This document shows, piece after piece, positions 7,065 to 13,457 of a DNA stretch of 13,457 nt. Within the stretch, counting starts at the first letter, position 1; each line of letters opens with the position of its first letter. The stretch covers positions 1 through 13,457 of the forward strand of contig JAGTVF010000301.1 of NCBI GenBank assembly GCA_018224315.1. The letters are read 5' to 3'. The notes under the pieces were generated by a model. It worked only from the letters and a program-made list of their open reading frames with translations. It was not told the origin of the DNA and searched no databases. This DNA comes from Desulfobacterales bacterium. GTDB lineage: Bacteria > Desulfobacterota > Desulfobacteria > Desulfobacterales > Desulfosalsimonadaceae. The translations under genes and the position numbers were made by a program.

Positions 7065-9338
7065 ATGAAAATCGATCGCAGATGTTTTTTGTCGCTCGTC
7101 ATCGGCGGAGCCGTGGGGACAACATTGACCCCGGTGCCATGGAAACTCACCGACGACATCGCCATCTGGACCCAGAACTGGTCCTGGACGCCGGAGCCCG
7201 AAGACGGACCCAGCAAATTTGTCAAATCCGTATGCACCCAATGCTCCGGCGGATGCGGCATCATAGCGCGCACCATCGGCAACCGGGCCATTAAAATCGA
7301 AGGCCAACCCGATCACCCGGTCAACAACGGCAGTCTCTGCCCAAAGGCCATTTCCGCCACCCAGCACCTCTACGGCCCTTCCCGAATCCAGGGCCCAATG
7401 AAGCGGGCCGGTGAACGCGGCCAGGGCAAATGGGAAAAAATTTCCTGGGACGAAGCCATCAGCACAGTCACTGAAAAACTGGCCGAGCTGCGGACCCGGG
7501 GCAAACCCCATAGCGTGGCCTGCATCTCGGATACCGACCGCAATTCTGTGGCCTACCTGCTGGACCGCTTTTTACGGGCCTACGGATCGCCCAATTTCAT
7601 TCGTACCCCATCATCTGCAGACGCACAGGAGCTGGCCCTTTATTTGTCCTTTGGCAGACAGGGCACCATTGGCTATGATTTCAAGCAGTCCGACTTTATC
7701 CTCAGCTTCGGCTGCGCCCTCATGGACGGCTGCGATGCAGCCGGACAGATGATGTCGGCTTTCGGGGACATGGACAAAAAAACCCGCCTTGTCCAGATCG
7801 AAGCACGGCTGTCGGATACCGCAGCCAAAGCCTCCCAGTGGGTTGCCGCCAAACCCGGGACCGAAACCGACCTGGCCCTCGGGCTCGGCCATGTGATGGT
7901 CCGCGACGGACTGTATGACAAGGCATTTATTGACAGCCATGGCTTTGCATTTGAAGACCGGGAAGATGAGGCCGGAAATGCTTATCCCGGATACCGCAGC
8001 CTGGTCCGGGACTACTCTCCGGAAAAGGTTGCCAAAACCACGGGACTGCCGGAAAAAACCATTGAATCGCTGGCCCGCGCCTTTGCCCGCGCCCGCAGGC
8101 CCGTGGCTGTCACCGGATTCAGCAATCCCGCTGCAGCCAGCGTCAATCAGGCCCTTGCGGTTTTTGCATTAAATGCTTTGGCCGGCAACTTCCAGAAACC
8201 CGGCGGGGTGTTTGTCATTGACGAGCCCGATTACCTGAGCTGGACGGAAATGAAAATTGACAAAACCGCCTCTGCCGGCAACCAGCAAGCCCGGATCGAC
8301 GGTGCCGGCACCAAACGGTTTGCCCATACCCGCTATCTGCCAAACCGGCTGCCTGAAGCCATCAATTCATCACAAGGCGATAGCCCGGTCCAGGCCCTTC
8401 TTGTGGCCGGCGGCAACCCGCTCTATACCCTGGCCGACCCCCAAAGCGCAAAAAAAGCTTTTGAAAAAATTCCTTTTATTGTGAGTTTTTCCACCTTCAT
8501 GGATGAAACCGCAGAGCAGGCCGACCTGCTGCTGCCCCATCCTCATTTCCTGGAATGCTACCAGGATGTGCCCACTCCCGCTGGCATGGCCAAAACCGTC
8601 ATCAGCCTGGCCCGTCCGGTGGTCAAACCCGTCTATGACACCCGGCACACGGGTGATGTGATCATCGAGACGGCCAAAAATCTGGGCGGATTTATTGAAA
8701 ATGCCTTTCCCTGGAAAAACCATGAGGATTTCCTGAAAAAAACCCTCTCGGATCAATGGGAAACCCTTGAGAAACAGGGCTACTGGACAGATGACAGTTC
8801 CCGGGACAATTCCCTGGAAAAACTTTTCCGCACATCTTCCCAACGCTTCGAATTTCTTCCCAGGGCCGGCTTTGAAACCCAGGGCAGCGAAAATCCAAAA
8901 TCGAAAGTGCAAACCGTTTCCCTGCCCGGCGATGTCAATGAACTGCCCCTTGTGCTGGTGCCGTATTCCACCATCCGTATTTCCGGCGGGGCTGTGGCCA
9001 ATACGCCGTTTATGACCAAAACCGTGGACGCCAACGTGATTGCGCAGCAGGATGTGTTTGTGGAGATCAATCCTGAAACCGCATCCGAATACGGACTCTC
9101 CCAGGGCGACAAGGCAACGCTGAAAACCCCTGCAGGCAATGCGAAAGTTCGCGTCAACCTGTTTGAAGGCATCATGCCGGGACTCGTGGCCATGCCCGCC
9201 GGCCTGGGACGCACCGGGTTCAGTGACTACATCGCCGGCAAGGGCGTCAATGTCTACGGCCTGATTGCACCGGCAGCCGACCCGGCCTCGGGACTCAATG
9301 CTGCATGGGGGGCCAGAGCCGCGATTGGAAAAGCCTGA
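7065..9338 (+). CDS. qrcB: Menaquinone reductase Qrc, molybdopterin-oxidoreductase-like subunit QrcB
   Basis: QrcB is the large periplasmic subunit of Qrc. It belongs to the molybdopterin oxidoreductase (CISM) superfamily, but in the characterised complex it binds no molybdenum and acts as an electron-transfer and structural protein. From the ATG at 7065 it has 757 residues. The N-terminus has a twin-arginine signal (DRRCFLSLVIGG, R5-R6). A [4Fe-4S] motif follows: C57, C60, C64 and C92, with the family spacing CX2CX3CX27C. The central region has the superfamily fold, and a C-terminal dinucleotide-binding-like domain starts near residue 663 (VFVEINPETA) and continues through PAGLGRTGF. Where formate dehydrogenases carry the Mo-ligating Cys or Sec, the sequence near residues 180-186 appears to read RTPSSAD, with no cysteine, consistent with a Mo-free QrcB. 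It lies 61 bases after qrcA and 45 before qrcC. ActB-like or PsrA-like proteins are alternatives on sequence alone; the context favours QrcB. Confidence 0.9.
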   Translation: MKIDRRCFLSLVIGGAVGTTLTPVPWKLTDDIAIWTQNWSWTPEPEDGPSKFVKSVCTQCSGGCGIIARTIGNRAIKIEGQPDHPVNNGSLCPKAISATQHLYGPSRIQGPMKRAGERGQGKWEKISWDEAISTVTEKLAELRTRGKPHSVACISDTDRNSVAYLLDRFLRAYGSPNFIRTPSSADAQELALYLSFGRQGTIGYDFKQSDFILSFGCALMDGCDAAGQMMSAFGDMDKKTRLVQIEARLSDTAAKASQWVAAKPGTETDLALGLGHVMVRDGLYDKAFIDSHGFAFEDREDEAGNAYPGYRSLVRDYSPEKVAKTTGLPEKTIESLARAFARARRPVAVTGFSNPAAASVNQALAVFALNALAGNFQKPGGVFVIDEPDYLSWTEMKIDKTASAGNQQARIDGAGTKRFAHTRYLPNRLPEAINSSQGDSPVQALLVAGGNPLYTLADPQSAKKAFEKIPFIVSFSTFMDETAEQADLLLPHPHFLECYQDVPTPAGMAKTVISLARPVVKPVYDTRHTGDVIIETAKNLGGFIENAFPWKNHEDFLKKTLSDQWETLEKQGYWTDDSSRDNSLEKLFRTSSQRFEFLPRAGFETQGSENPKSKVQTVSLPGDVNELPLVLVPYSTIRISGGAVANTPFMTKTVDANVIAQQDVFVEINPETASEYGLSQGDKATLKTPAGNAKVRVNLFEGIMPGLVAMPAGLGRTGFSDYIAGKGVNVYGLIAPAADPASGLNAAWGARAAIGKA

Positions 9339-9383
9339 TATCGCCATCATCCTTGACATATAACCCGATAATGAGGTCTTTTA

Positions 9384-10202
9384 ATGGCACAACAACCCCA
9401 ACATACCAAGACAAAACGATACGGGATGGTCATTGATCTGGACAAATGCACCGGATGCGGCGCCTGCATGGTGGCCTGCTATGCTGAAAACAACGTACCG
9501 TTCCGGCAGGATGATTCCGACAAGATGCGGAGCCTCAACTGGATCCGGGTAATGAAGGTAGACAATGGCAAGGCGTTTCCGGACACGGAAGTCTGCTATA
9601 TTCCCATGCCCTGCATGCAGTGCGACGGCCAGCACATGCAGGGCCACTCCCCCTGTGTGTCGGTCTGCCCGGCGGTGGCCACGGACTATGATTATCCCAC
9701 CGGCATTGTCAGCCAGATCTACACCCGGTGTTTCGGCTGCCGCTACTGCATGGCCGCCTGCCCCTATCATGCCCGGAAATTCAACTGGTGGGATCCCAAA
9801 TGGCCCGCAGATATGGAAAAGTACCTCAATCCGGATGTATCCGCCCGCATGCGGGGTGTGGTGGAGAAATGCTCTTTTTGTTACCACCGGTACCAGAAGG
9901 CCCGTGACAAGGCCTATGTGGAGGGCAGAGATGAACTGCATGAAGATGAATACCAAACCGCCTGCACCCAGGCCTGCCCCACCAATGCCATTACTTTCGG
10001 GGACCTGTACAATCCCGAGCATGCGGTCCACAGTCTGAGCCGGAGCAAAAACGCCTTCCGCCTGCTGGAACGACTCAACACCAATCCAAAGGTTTATTAC
10101 CTGAGTTCAAAGAGCTGGGTCCGGCGGGTTGCAGACAATTACCTGGAAGGCGAAAACCCCGAGCAGGTCGCAAAGGCCCGCAAGGCAGCGGCAACCCATT
10201 AA
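9384..10202 (+). CDS. qrcC: Menaquinone reductase Qrc, iron-sulfur subunit QrcC
   Basis: QrcC relays electrons within the periplasmic part of Qrc. The 272-residue protein has the four-cluster ferredoxin layout of DmsB/PsrB/NrfC-type subunits. Sixteen cysteines fall in motif positions: C22, C25, C28, C32; C77, C80, C91, C95; C116, C119, C122, C126; C163, C166; and C194, C198. C71 is extra. This is enough for four cubane clusters, although one may be a [3Fe-4S] in the native complex. There is no signal peptide, so export probably occurs by co-transport with Tat-exported QrcB. The CX2C-X10-CX3C spacing in the second group is longer than in simple ferredoxins, as is usual for these subunits. GAGG at 9373-9376, seven bases before the ATG, supports the start. 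It is 45 bases after qrcB and 32 before qrcD. Confidence 0.92.
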   Translation: MAQQPQHTKTKRYGMVIDLDKCTGCGACMVACYAENNVPFRQDDSDKMRSLNWIRVMKVDNGKAFPDTEVCYIPMPCMQCDGQHMQGHSPCVSVCPAVATDYDYPTGIVSQIYTRCFGCRYCMAACPYHARKFNWWDPKWPADMEKYLNPDVSARMRGVVEKCSFCYHRYQKARDKAYVEGRDELHEDEYQTACTQACPTNAITFGDLYNPEHAVHSLSRSKNAFRLLERLNTNPKVYYLSSKSWVRRVADNYLEGENPEQVAKARKAAATH

Positions 10203-10234
10203 TTTTATACAAAACACCAAGGAGTTAACTGATC

Positions 10235-11473
10235 ATGACGACACCAGCGATTCCCGAAGGTGTAAAACGATGCTCCACCCGACAATTTACACTGTGGCTG
10301 GCAGTAGTCGGCGCCGTGCTTTTGTGGGGCGTCTATGCCATGTTTTTGATATGGTACAAGGGGCTTAACCAGACCGGCATGAATGATGCCTATGGTTTTG
10401 CCCTGTGGATCTGGGCGGACCTGGCTGTGATTGCCCTGGGCGGCGGCGCCTTTTTTTCCGGTTTTCTAACCTATATCATCGGCAAAAAGGAACTCAAAAG
10501 CATTATCAACTATGCCGTGATCATCGGGTTTATCTGCTATAGTTCGGCACTGCTGATCCTGGCTTTAGACATTGGCCAACCCTTGCGGGGATGGTTTATT
10601 TTCTGGCATGCCAATGTGCATTCCATGCTCACTGAGGTGGCTTTTTGTCTGTCATGCTATTTTGCCGTGCTCACCATCGAGTTTATCCCCCTGGTGCTGG
10701 AAAATCCCAAACTTGATCGGATTCCGTTTCTGCATCATTTAAGCCACAACATGCATGAAGTCATGGCCGTGTTTGCCGCCACAGGCGTGTTTCTCTCCTT
10801 TTTTCACCAGGGCTCCCTTGGCGGTGTGGCCGGCGTGCTCTACGGCCGCCCCTTTGCCTTTCGCGAAGGCCTGCTGATCTGGCCATGGACGTTTTTCCTG
10901 TTTACATGGTCGGCTGCGGCAGTGGGCCCCTGCTTTACCATGCTGGTCACATGGCTGACCGAAAAAATCACCCAGAAAAAACTGGTCCGGCCCGAGGCGT
11001 TTGAGCTCCTTGCCAAGATCTCGGGATGGATGCTGCTGACCTACATGATTGCCAAGATCGCTGACACCTGGTACTGGGCGGCTGTAACAGCCCCGGCCAG
11101 AGGCTTTTCCCTGATGGAGTTTTACTCCAACAACCCGATATACGGCATCTGGATTCTCATTGCCGAACTGGTAATCTGCGGCATTGTGCCGGCTTTGATT
11201 TTAATCACCCCCAAGTGGCGGGAAAACAAAAACCTGCTGGTGACCGCCGCTATTTTGGCTGTGCTGGGCGTCTGCATCAACCGCTGGGTCATGGTGCTGC
11301 AAGTCATGGCCGCACCGCTTCTGCCCTTCCAGGACTGGTATATGTACATGCCCACCTGGCAGGAAGTGGCCACGACCATTTTGCCTGTGGCATACGGGGC
11401 CATCCTGATTTCCCTGGCGTACCGGTATCTGCCGGTTTTTCCCCACGAAAAAGAATTAAATCCGGGCCAATAG
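10235..11473 (+). CDS. qrcD: Menaquinone reductase Qrc, NrfD-type membrane subunit QrcD
   Basis: QrcD is the integral membrane subunit that provides the menaquinone site of Qrc. The 412-residue protein is of the NrfD/PsrC family with about ten predicted spans, the first near residues 19-40. Notable segments are LDIGQPLRGWFIFWHANVHS near 111-130, a span ending FFHQGSLGGVAG near 189-200 (H191, typical of the quinone-site region in this family), and the C-terminal NRWVMVLQ near 349-356 followed by FQDWYMYMPTWQE. A GGAG at 10221-10224 lies ten bases before the ATG, a slightly long spacing. Four-gene synteny with the cytochrome, Mo-like and FeS genes distinguishes it from HdrB/DsrP, PsrC or ActC relatives. 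The stop is followed after 27 bases by a small membrane protein gene. Confidence 0.92.
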   Translation: MTTPAIPEGVKRCSTRQFTLWLAVVGAVLLWGVYAMFLIWYKGLNQTGMNDAYGFALWIWADLAVIALGGGAFFSGFLTYIIGKKELKSIINYAVIIGFICYSSALLILALDIGQPLRGWFIFWHANVHSMLTEVAFCLSCYFAVLTIEFIPLVLENPKLDRIPFLHHLSHNMHEVMAVFAATGVFLSFFHQGSLGGVAGVLYGRPFAFREGLLIWPWTFFLFTWSAAAVGPCFTMLVTWLTEKITQKKLVRPEAFELLAKISGWMLLTYMIAKIADTWYWAAVTAPARGFSLMEFYSNNPIYGIWILIAELVICGIVPALILITPKWRENKNLLVTAAILAVLGVCINRWVMVLQVMAAPLLPFQDWYMYMPTWQEVATTILPVAYGAILISLAYRYLPVFPHEKELNPGQ

Positions 11474-11486
11474 CCGCACCGGCAAC

Positions 11487-11494
11487 AAAAGGAG
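11487..11494 (+). promoter_or_regulatory. Strong ribosome binding site of the small gene after qrcD
   Basis: AAAAGGAG lies six bases before the ATG at 11501. It is one of the best Shine-Dalgarno matches in the window and is the main reason for calling the 56-codon reading frame a real gene. Confidence 0.7.
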
Positions 11495-11500
11495 CCAAAT

Positions 11501-11671
11501 ATGTTTCCGTTTTCATTTGAATGGGTATGGGATATTTCACATCTGGTTTTCATGGGCGGTCTGTGGTATGCATTGAGCATTATCGGCGCCGGCATGACCT
11601 ACTGCGTTATCAAATCCCTCATTGATACCGCGGCAGACGAGCCAGGAGAAGGCGGCCACGGACATCACTGA
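11501..11671 (+). CDS. Small single-span membrane protein downstream of qrcD (uncharacterised)
   Basis: This 56-residue protein is not one I can name. It starts [16 protein letters not shown] and has a single hydrophobic span at about residues 14-40, containing [21 protein letters not shown] with one cysteine (C35). The tail is acidic then histidine/glycine-rich ([15 protein letters not shown]). It begins 27 bases after the qrcD stop, has a near-ideal ribosome binding site, and is followed by a strong terminator, so it is very likely the last gene of the qrc operon. By analogy with small accessory subunits of respiratory complexes (CydX, CcoQ), it may be an additional Qrc subunit or assembly factor; that is inference from position and shape only. 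The histidine-rich end could bind metal, but this is untested. Confidence 0.8.
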   Translation: MFPFSFEWVWDISHLVFMGGLWYALSIIGAGMTYCVIKSLIDTAADEPGEGGHGHH

Positions 11672-11724
11672 CAGCTCATAAAAACTGTGCGTTAAACCTA
11701 AGGGGCTGTTTTCAATTTATCCAC

Positions 11725-11779
11725 AAGCGCCGCACACGGCCGGTTTGCCGGACAAACACCGGATGTGCGGCGCTTTTTT
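11725..11779 (+). terminator. Strong intrinsic terminator between the qrc operon and murA
   Basis: AAGCGCCGCACA (11725-11736) and TGTGCGGCGCTT (11764-11775) form a perfect 12-bp stem, and a run of six T residues spans 11774-11779. The 27-base loop can fold further: CCGGTTTG (11740-11747) pairs with CAAAC-CGG (11753-11757 and 11760-11762, with a two-base bulge). This is a convincing Rho-independent terminator for the qrc transcript. It ends only 20 bases before the murA start, so it lies either inside a murA leader or just upstream of a murA transcript that depends on read-through. The remainder of the 11672-11799 gap shows only a weak promoter-like CTGACA at 11668-11673. Confidence 0.85.
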
Positions 11780-11790
11780 ATATCTTCCCA

Positions 11791-11796
11791 AAGGAG
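11791..11796 (+). promoter_or_regulatory. murA ribosome binding site
   Basis: AAGGAG lies three bases before GTG (11800) and six before TTG (11803). The spacing favours TTG as the true initiation codon, which would give MDEIVIQGG, similar to the MDKF-VQG start of E. coli MurA. GTG remains possible. Confidence 0.6.
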
Positions 11797-11799
11797 TCT

Positions 11800-13119
11800 G
11801 TGTTGGATGAAATCGTAATCCAGGGAGGGAGACGCCTGGATGGGGAGGTCCGCATCAGCGGGGCCAAAAACGCCGCGCTTCCCATGCTTGCCGCCTCCCT
11901 TCTGACCGGCGGCCGGTTCTGCTATACCAATGTCCCGGACTTAAAAGACATTGAAAGTATCCGCCAGCTGCTTTGCACCATCGGCGCTGAAATCTCTGAA
12001 ACCCCCGACGGCCTTACGGTCGATACCACCGGCCTCAATGACGTGGAGGCGCCCTACGAACTGGTGCGCAAGATGCGTGCCTCTGTGCTGGTTCTCGGTC
12101 CCCTGCTGGCAAGGCTTGGCCGGGCAAGGGTGTCTCTGCCCGGAGGATGTGCCATTGGCGCCAGGCCCATTAACATGCACCTGGAAGGCTTTTCCCGGCT
12201 CGGGGCGCGCATCACCCTGGAACACGGATATGTGCAGGCTGAGGCAGAAACTCTGACCGGCAGTGAAATTTTTTTTGACGTGCCCACGGTGACCGGTACT
12301 GAAAATCTCATGATGGCGGCTGTGCTGGCAAAGGGAACCACGGTTTTGCGCAACGCCGCAAAAGAACCCGAGATCTCCGCCCTTGCAGACATGTTAAATG
12401 CCATGGGCGCCCGGGTATCGGGGGCAGGCACGTCCACCATTACCATTGAGGGTGTGGACAGGCTGATTCCGGCAACAGTCCGGGTAATTCCCGACCGGAT
12501 CGAGGCCGGCACCTACATGGTGGCAGCCGCCCTGACAGGCGGCTGCATCCGGGTTTTAGATGCGGATGCCCGGCATATGAAAGCCCTGATTGCCAAACTC
12601 AGAAAAACCGGAACCGATGTTGACCCCGGCGAGCATGCCATAACGGTCACAGGGCGCCGCCCTGTTGCCAGCGTGGATATCAAGACCCTTCCCTATCCCG
12701 GATTTCCCACCGACATGCAGGCCCAGTTTATGGTACTGATGTGCATTGCCAACGGCCTGAGCATGGTCTCTGAAACCATTTTTGAAAACCGTTTCATCCA
12801 CGTGCTGGAGCTCCAGCGCATGGGCGCCGATATTCAGATTTCCGGAAATCATGCCATGGTCCGGGGGACGGCCCGCCTGTCCGGCGCACCGGTGATGGCC
12901 TCGGACCTGCGCGCAAGCGCCTGTCTGGTGCTGGCCGGGCTGGTGGCAGAAGGCACCACGCGCATCAGCCGCGTCTATCATCTGGACCGCGGCTATGAAA
13001 CCATTGAAGAAAAATTCCGCAGCCTCGGGGCAGACATTGAACGGGTCCGGCAAAACCCCAAAATCGCCGGTGGATCCGGTACGAAACCGGTATCCGGCCG
13101 GACAAGCCCGGAAAATTAG
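11800..13119 (+). CDS. murA: UDP-N-acetylglucosamine 1-carboxyvinyltransferase MurA
   Basis: MurA catalyses the first committed step of peptidoglycan synthesis in the cytoplasm, transferring enolpyruvate from PEP to UDP-N-acetylglucosamine. The protein has 439 residues counted from GTG, against 419 in E. coli. Active-site features are all present: the K23-N24 pair in [11 protein letters not shown], the loop [11 protein letters not shown] with catalytic C117 (equivalent to E. coli C115, the fosfomycin target), D305 in [13 protein letters not shown]371 in DLRASACL, and R397 in HLDRGYE. The cysteine rather than aspartate in the loop predicts a fosfomycin-sensitive type. The extra length is a C-terminal tail of about 20 residues (after IERVRQ) rich in G, S, T and P. 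The start may be TTG at 11803, judged by spacing from AAGGAG. The next gene begins six bases after the stop. Confidence 0.97.
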   Translation: MLDEIVIQGGRRLDGEVRISGAKNAALPMLAASLLTGGRFCYTNVPDLKDIESIRQLLCTIGAEISETPDGLTVDTTGLNDVEAPYELVRKMRASVLVLGPLLARLGRARVSLPGGCAIGARPINMHLEGFSRLGARITLEHGYVQAEAETLTGSEIFFDVPTVTGTENLMMAAVLAKGTTVLRNAAKEPEISALADMLNAMGARVSGAGTSTITIEGVDRLIPATVRVIPDRIEAGTYMVAAALTGGCIRVLDADARHMKALIAKLRKTGTDVDPGEHAITVTGRRPVASVDIKTLPYPGFPTDMQAQFMVLMCIANGLSMVSETIFENRFIHVLELQRMGADIQISGNHAMVRGTARLSGAPVMASDLRASACLVLAGLVAEGTTRISRVYHLDRGYETIEEKFRSLGADIERVRQNPKIAGGSGTKPVSGRTSPEN

Positions 13120-13125
13120 CATTTT

Positions 13126-13457
13126 ATGGCAGGAAGGGATTTTAAAACCGGTCTTTTCTACCACCTGCCCCTGATCCCTCTGTTGTTTGCCTTTATGGCC
13201 GGCCTGACAGCCGGCCGTTACTCTCCCCTGCCCTGGTTGTTCACCGCAGCATGGCCGGCAGCGGCATTGGCCGGATTTATGGTTTTACAAAGGCTGATCG
13301 GCCAAAAACCGGCCCGTGTTTCTCCCCTTGTGCTGTTTTTTGCCCTTGGCGCGGTCGCCATTGCCCCCTGGCAGTCTCCTTTTTTCCCGCCTTCTGAAAC
13401 AAAGCCCCTTTTTGATGCCGGCTGGGTGGAGATATCGGCAACAGTTGCCCAACCGCC
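13126..13457 (+). CDS. ComEC/Rec2-family competence protein, N-terminal part (cut by window end)
   Basis: An ATG at 13126 opens a frame that stays open to the window end, giving 110 complete codons. The visible part starts MAGRDFKTGLFYHLPLIPLL and has three hydrophobic stretches (about residues 15-30, 36-55 and 66-82). It then enters FDAGWVEISATVAQP, which resembles the start of the DUF4131/OB-like periplasmic domain found in ComEC/Rec2 proteins after their first spans. ComEC forms the inner-membrane channel for DNA uptake; in many non-competent bacteria its role is unclear. No good ribosome binding site precedes the ATG, and the gap to murA is six bases, so coupling to murA translation is likely. 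The diagnostic competence and metallo-beta-lactamase domains lie beyond the window, so the call is provisional. Confidence 0.75.
   Translation, partial: MAGRDFKTGLFYHLPLIPLLFAFMAGLTAGRYSPLPWLFTAAWPAAALAGFMVLQRLIGQKPARVSPLVLFFALGAVAIAPWQSPFFPPSETKPLFDAGWVEISATVAQP

Noticed and set aside
8370..9359. Antisense open frame of 329 codons opposite qrcB
   Set aside because: It lies fully opposite a well-supported coding gene, shows no recognisable domain, and is the kind of long shadow frame expected in GC-rich coding DNA.
9353..9376. TTGACA just before qrcC as an internal promoter
   Set aside because: The nearest -10-like sequences (TATAAC, GATAAT) lie 1 and 8 bases downstream, so no acceptable spacer exists.
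11668..11696. CTGACA with GTTAAA as a murA promoter upstream of the terminator
   Set aside because: The -10 match is poor and the -35 overlaps the stop of the small gene. It is kept only as a possibility within the attenuator finding.

Overview
The window reads as a chromosomal segment of a sulfate-reducing, anaerobic Desulfobacterota (deltaproteobacterial) genome, probably close to the Desulfobacteraceae. This is inferred from gene content: a complete qrcABCD set (the menaquinone reductase that links periplasmic cytochrome c3 to the quinone pool in sulfate reducers) next to system II cytochrome c maturation genes. Every gene is on the + strand. No tRNA, rRNA, CRISPR array, IS element or phage gene was seen, and no stretch over about 200 bases lacks a gene.

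Layout. (1) 27-3715: a periplasmic two-domain M16 zinc protease (PqqL-like) whose stop codon overlaps the start of a DUF362 protein; a modest terminator-like hairpin follows at 3746-3786. (2) 3912-6185: resB and ccsA, the two halves of the system II cytochrome c synthetase. (3) 6227-6255: a promoter candidate, followed by qrcA (multiheme cytochrome), qrcB (Tat-exported molybdopterin-oxidoreductase-like subunit), qrcC (four-cluster ferredoxin subunit) and qrcD (NrfD-type quinone-site membrane subunit), 6362-11473. (4) 11501-11671: a 56-codon single-membrane-span protein with its own strong ribosome binding site, directly after qrcD. (5) 11725-11779: a strong intrinsic-terminator hairpin, then murA (peptidoglycan synthesis) and the 5' end of a comEC/rec2-like gene that runs off the window.

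How it fits together. ResB/CcsA attach heme to periplasmic apocytochromes, and the next gene, qrcA, encodes a cytochrome with five CXXCH sites, so the assembly machinery sits beside a likely client. In the known Qrc model, electrons from periplasmic hydrogenases and formate dehydrogenases pass via cytochrome c3 to QrcA, through the QrcB/QrcC iron-sulfur centres, to a menaquinone site at QrcD. The small protein at 11501 is the best candidate for something undescribed: its position and ribosome binding site suggest an extra small subunit or assembly factor of Qrc. Otherwise the region is mostly recognisable core and energy metabolism, and I see no clear evidence of a wholly new multi-gene system.
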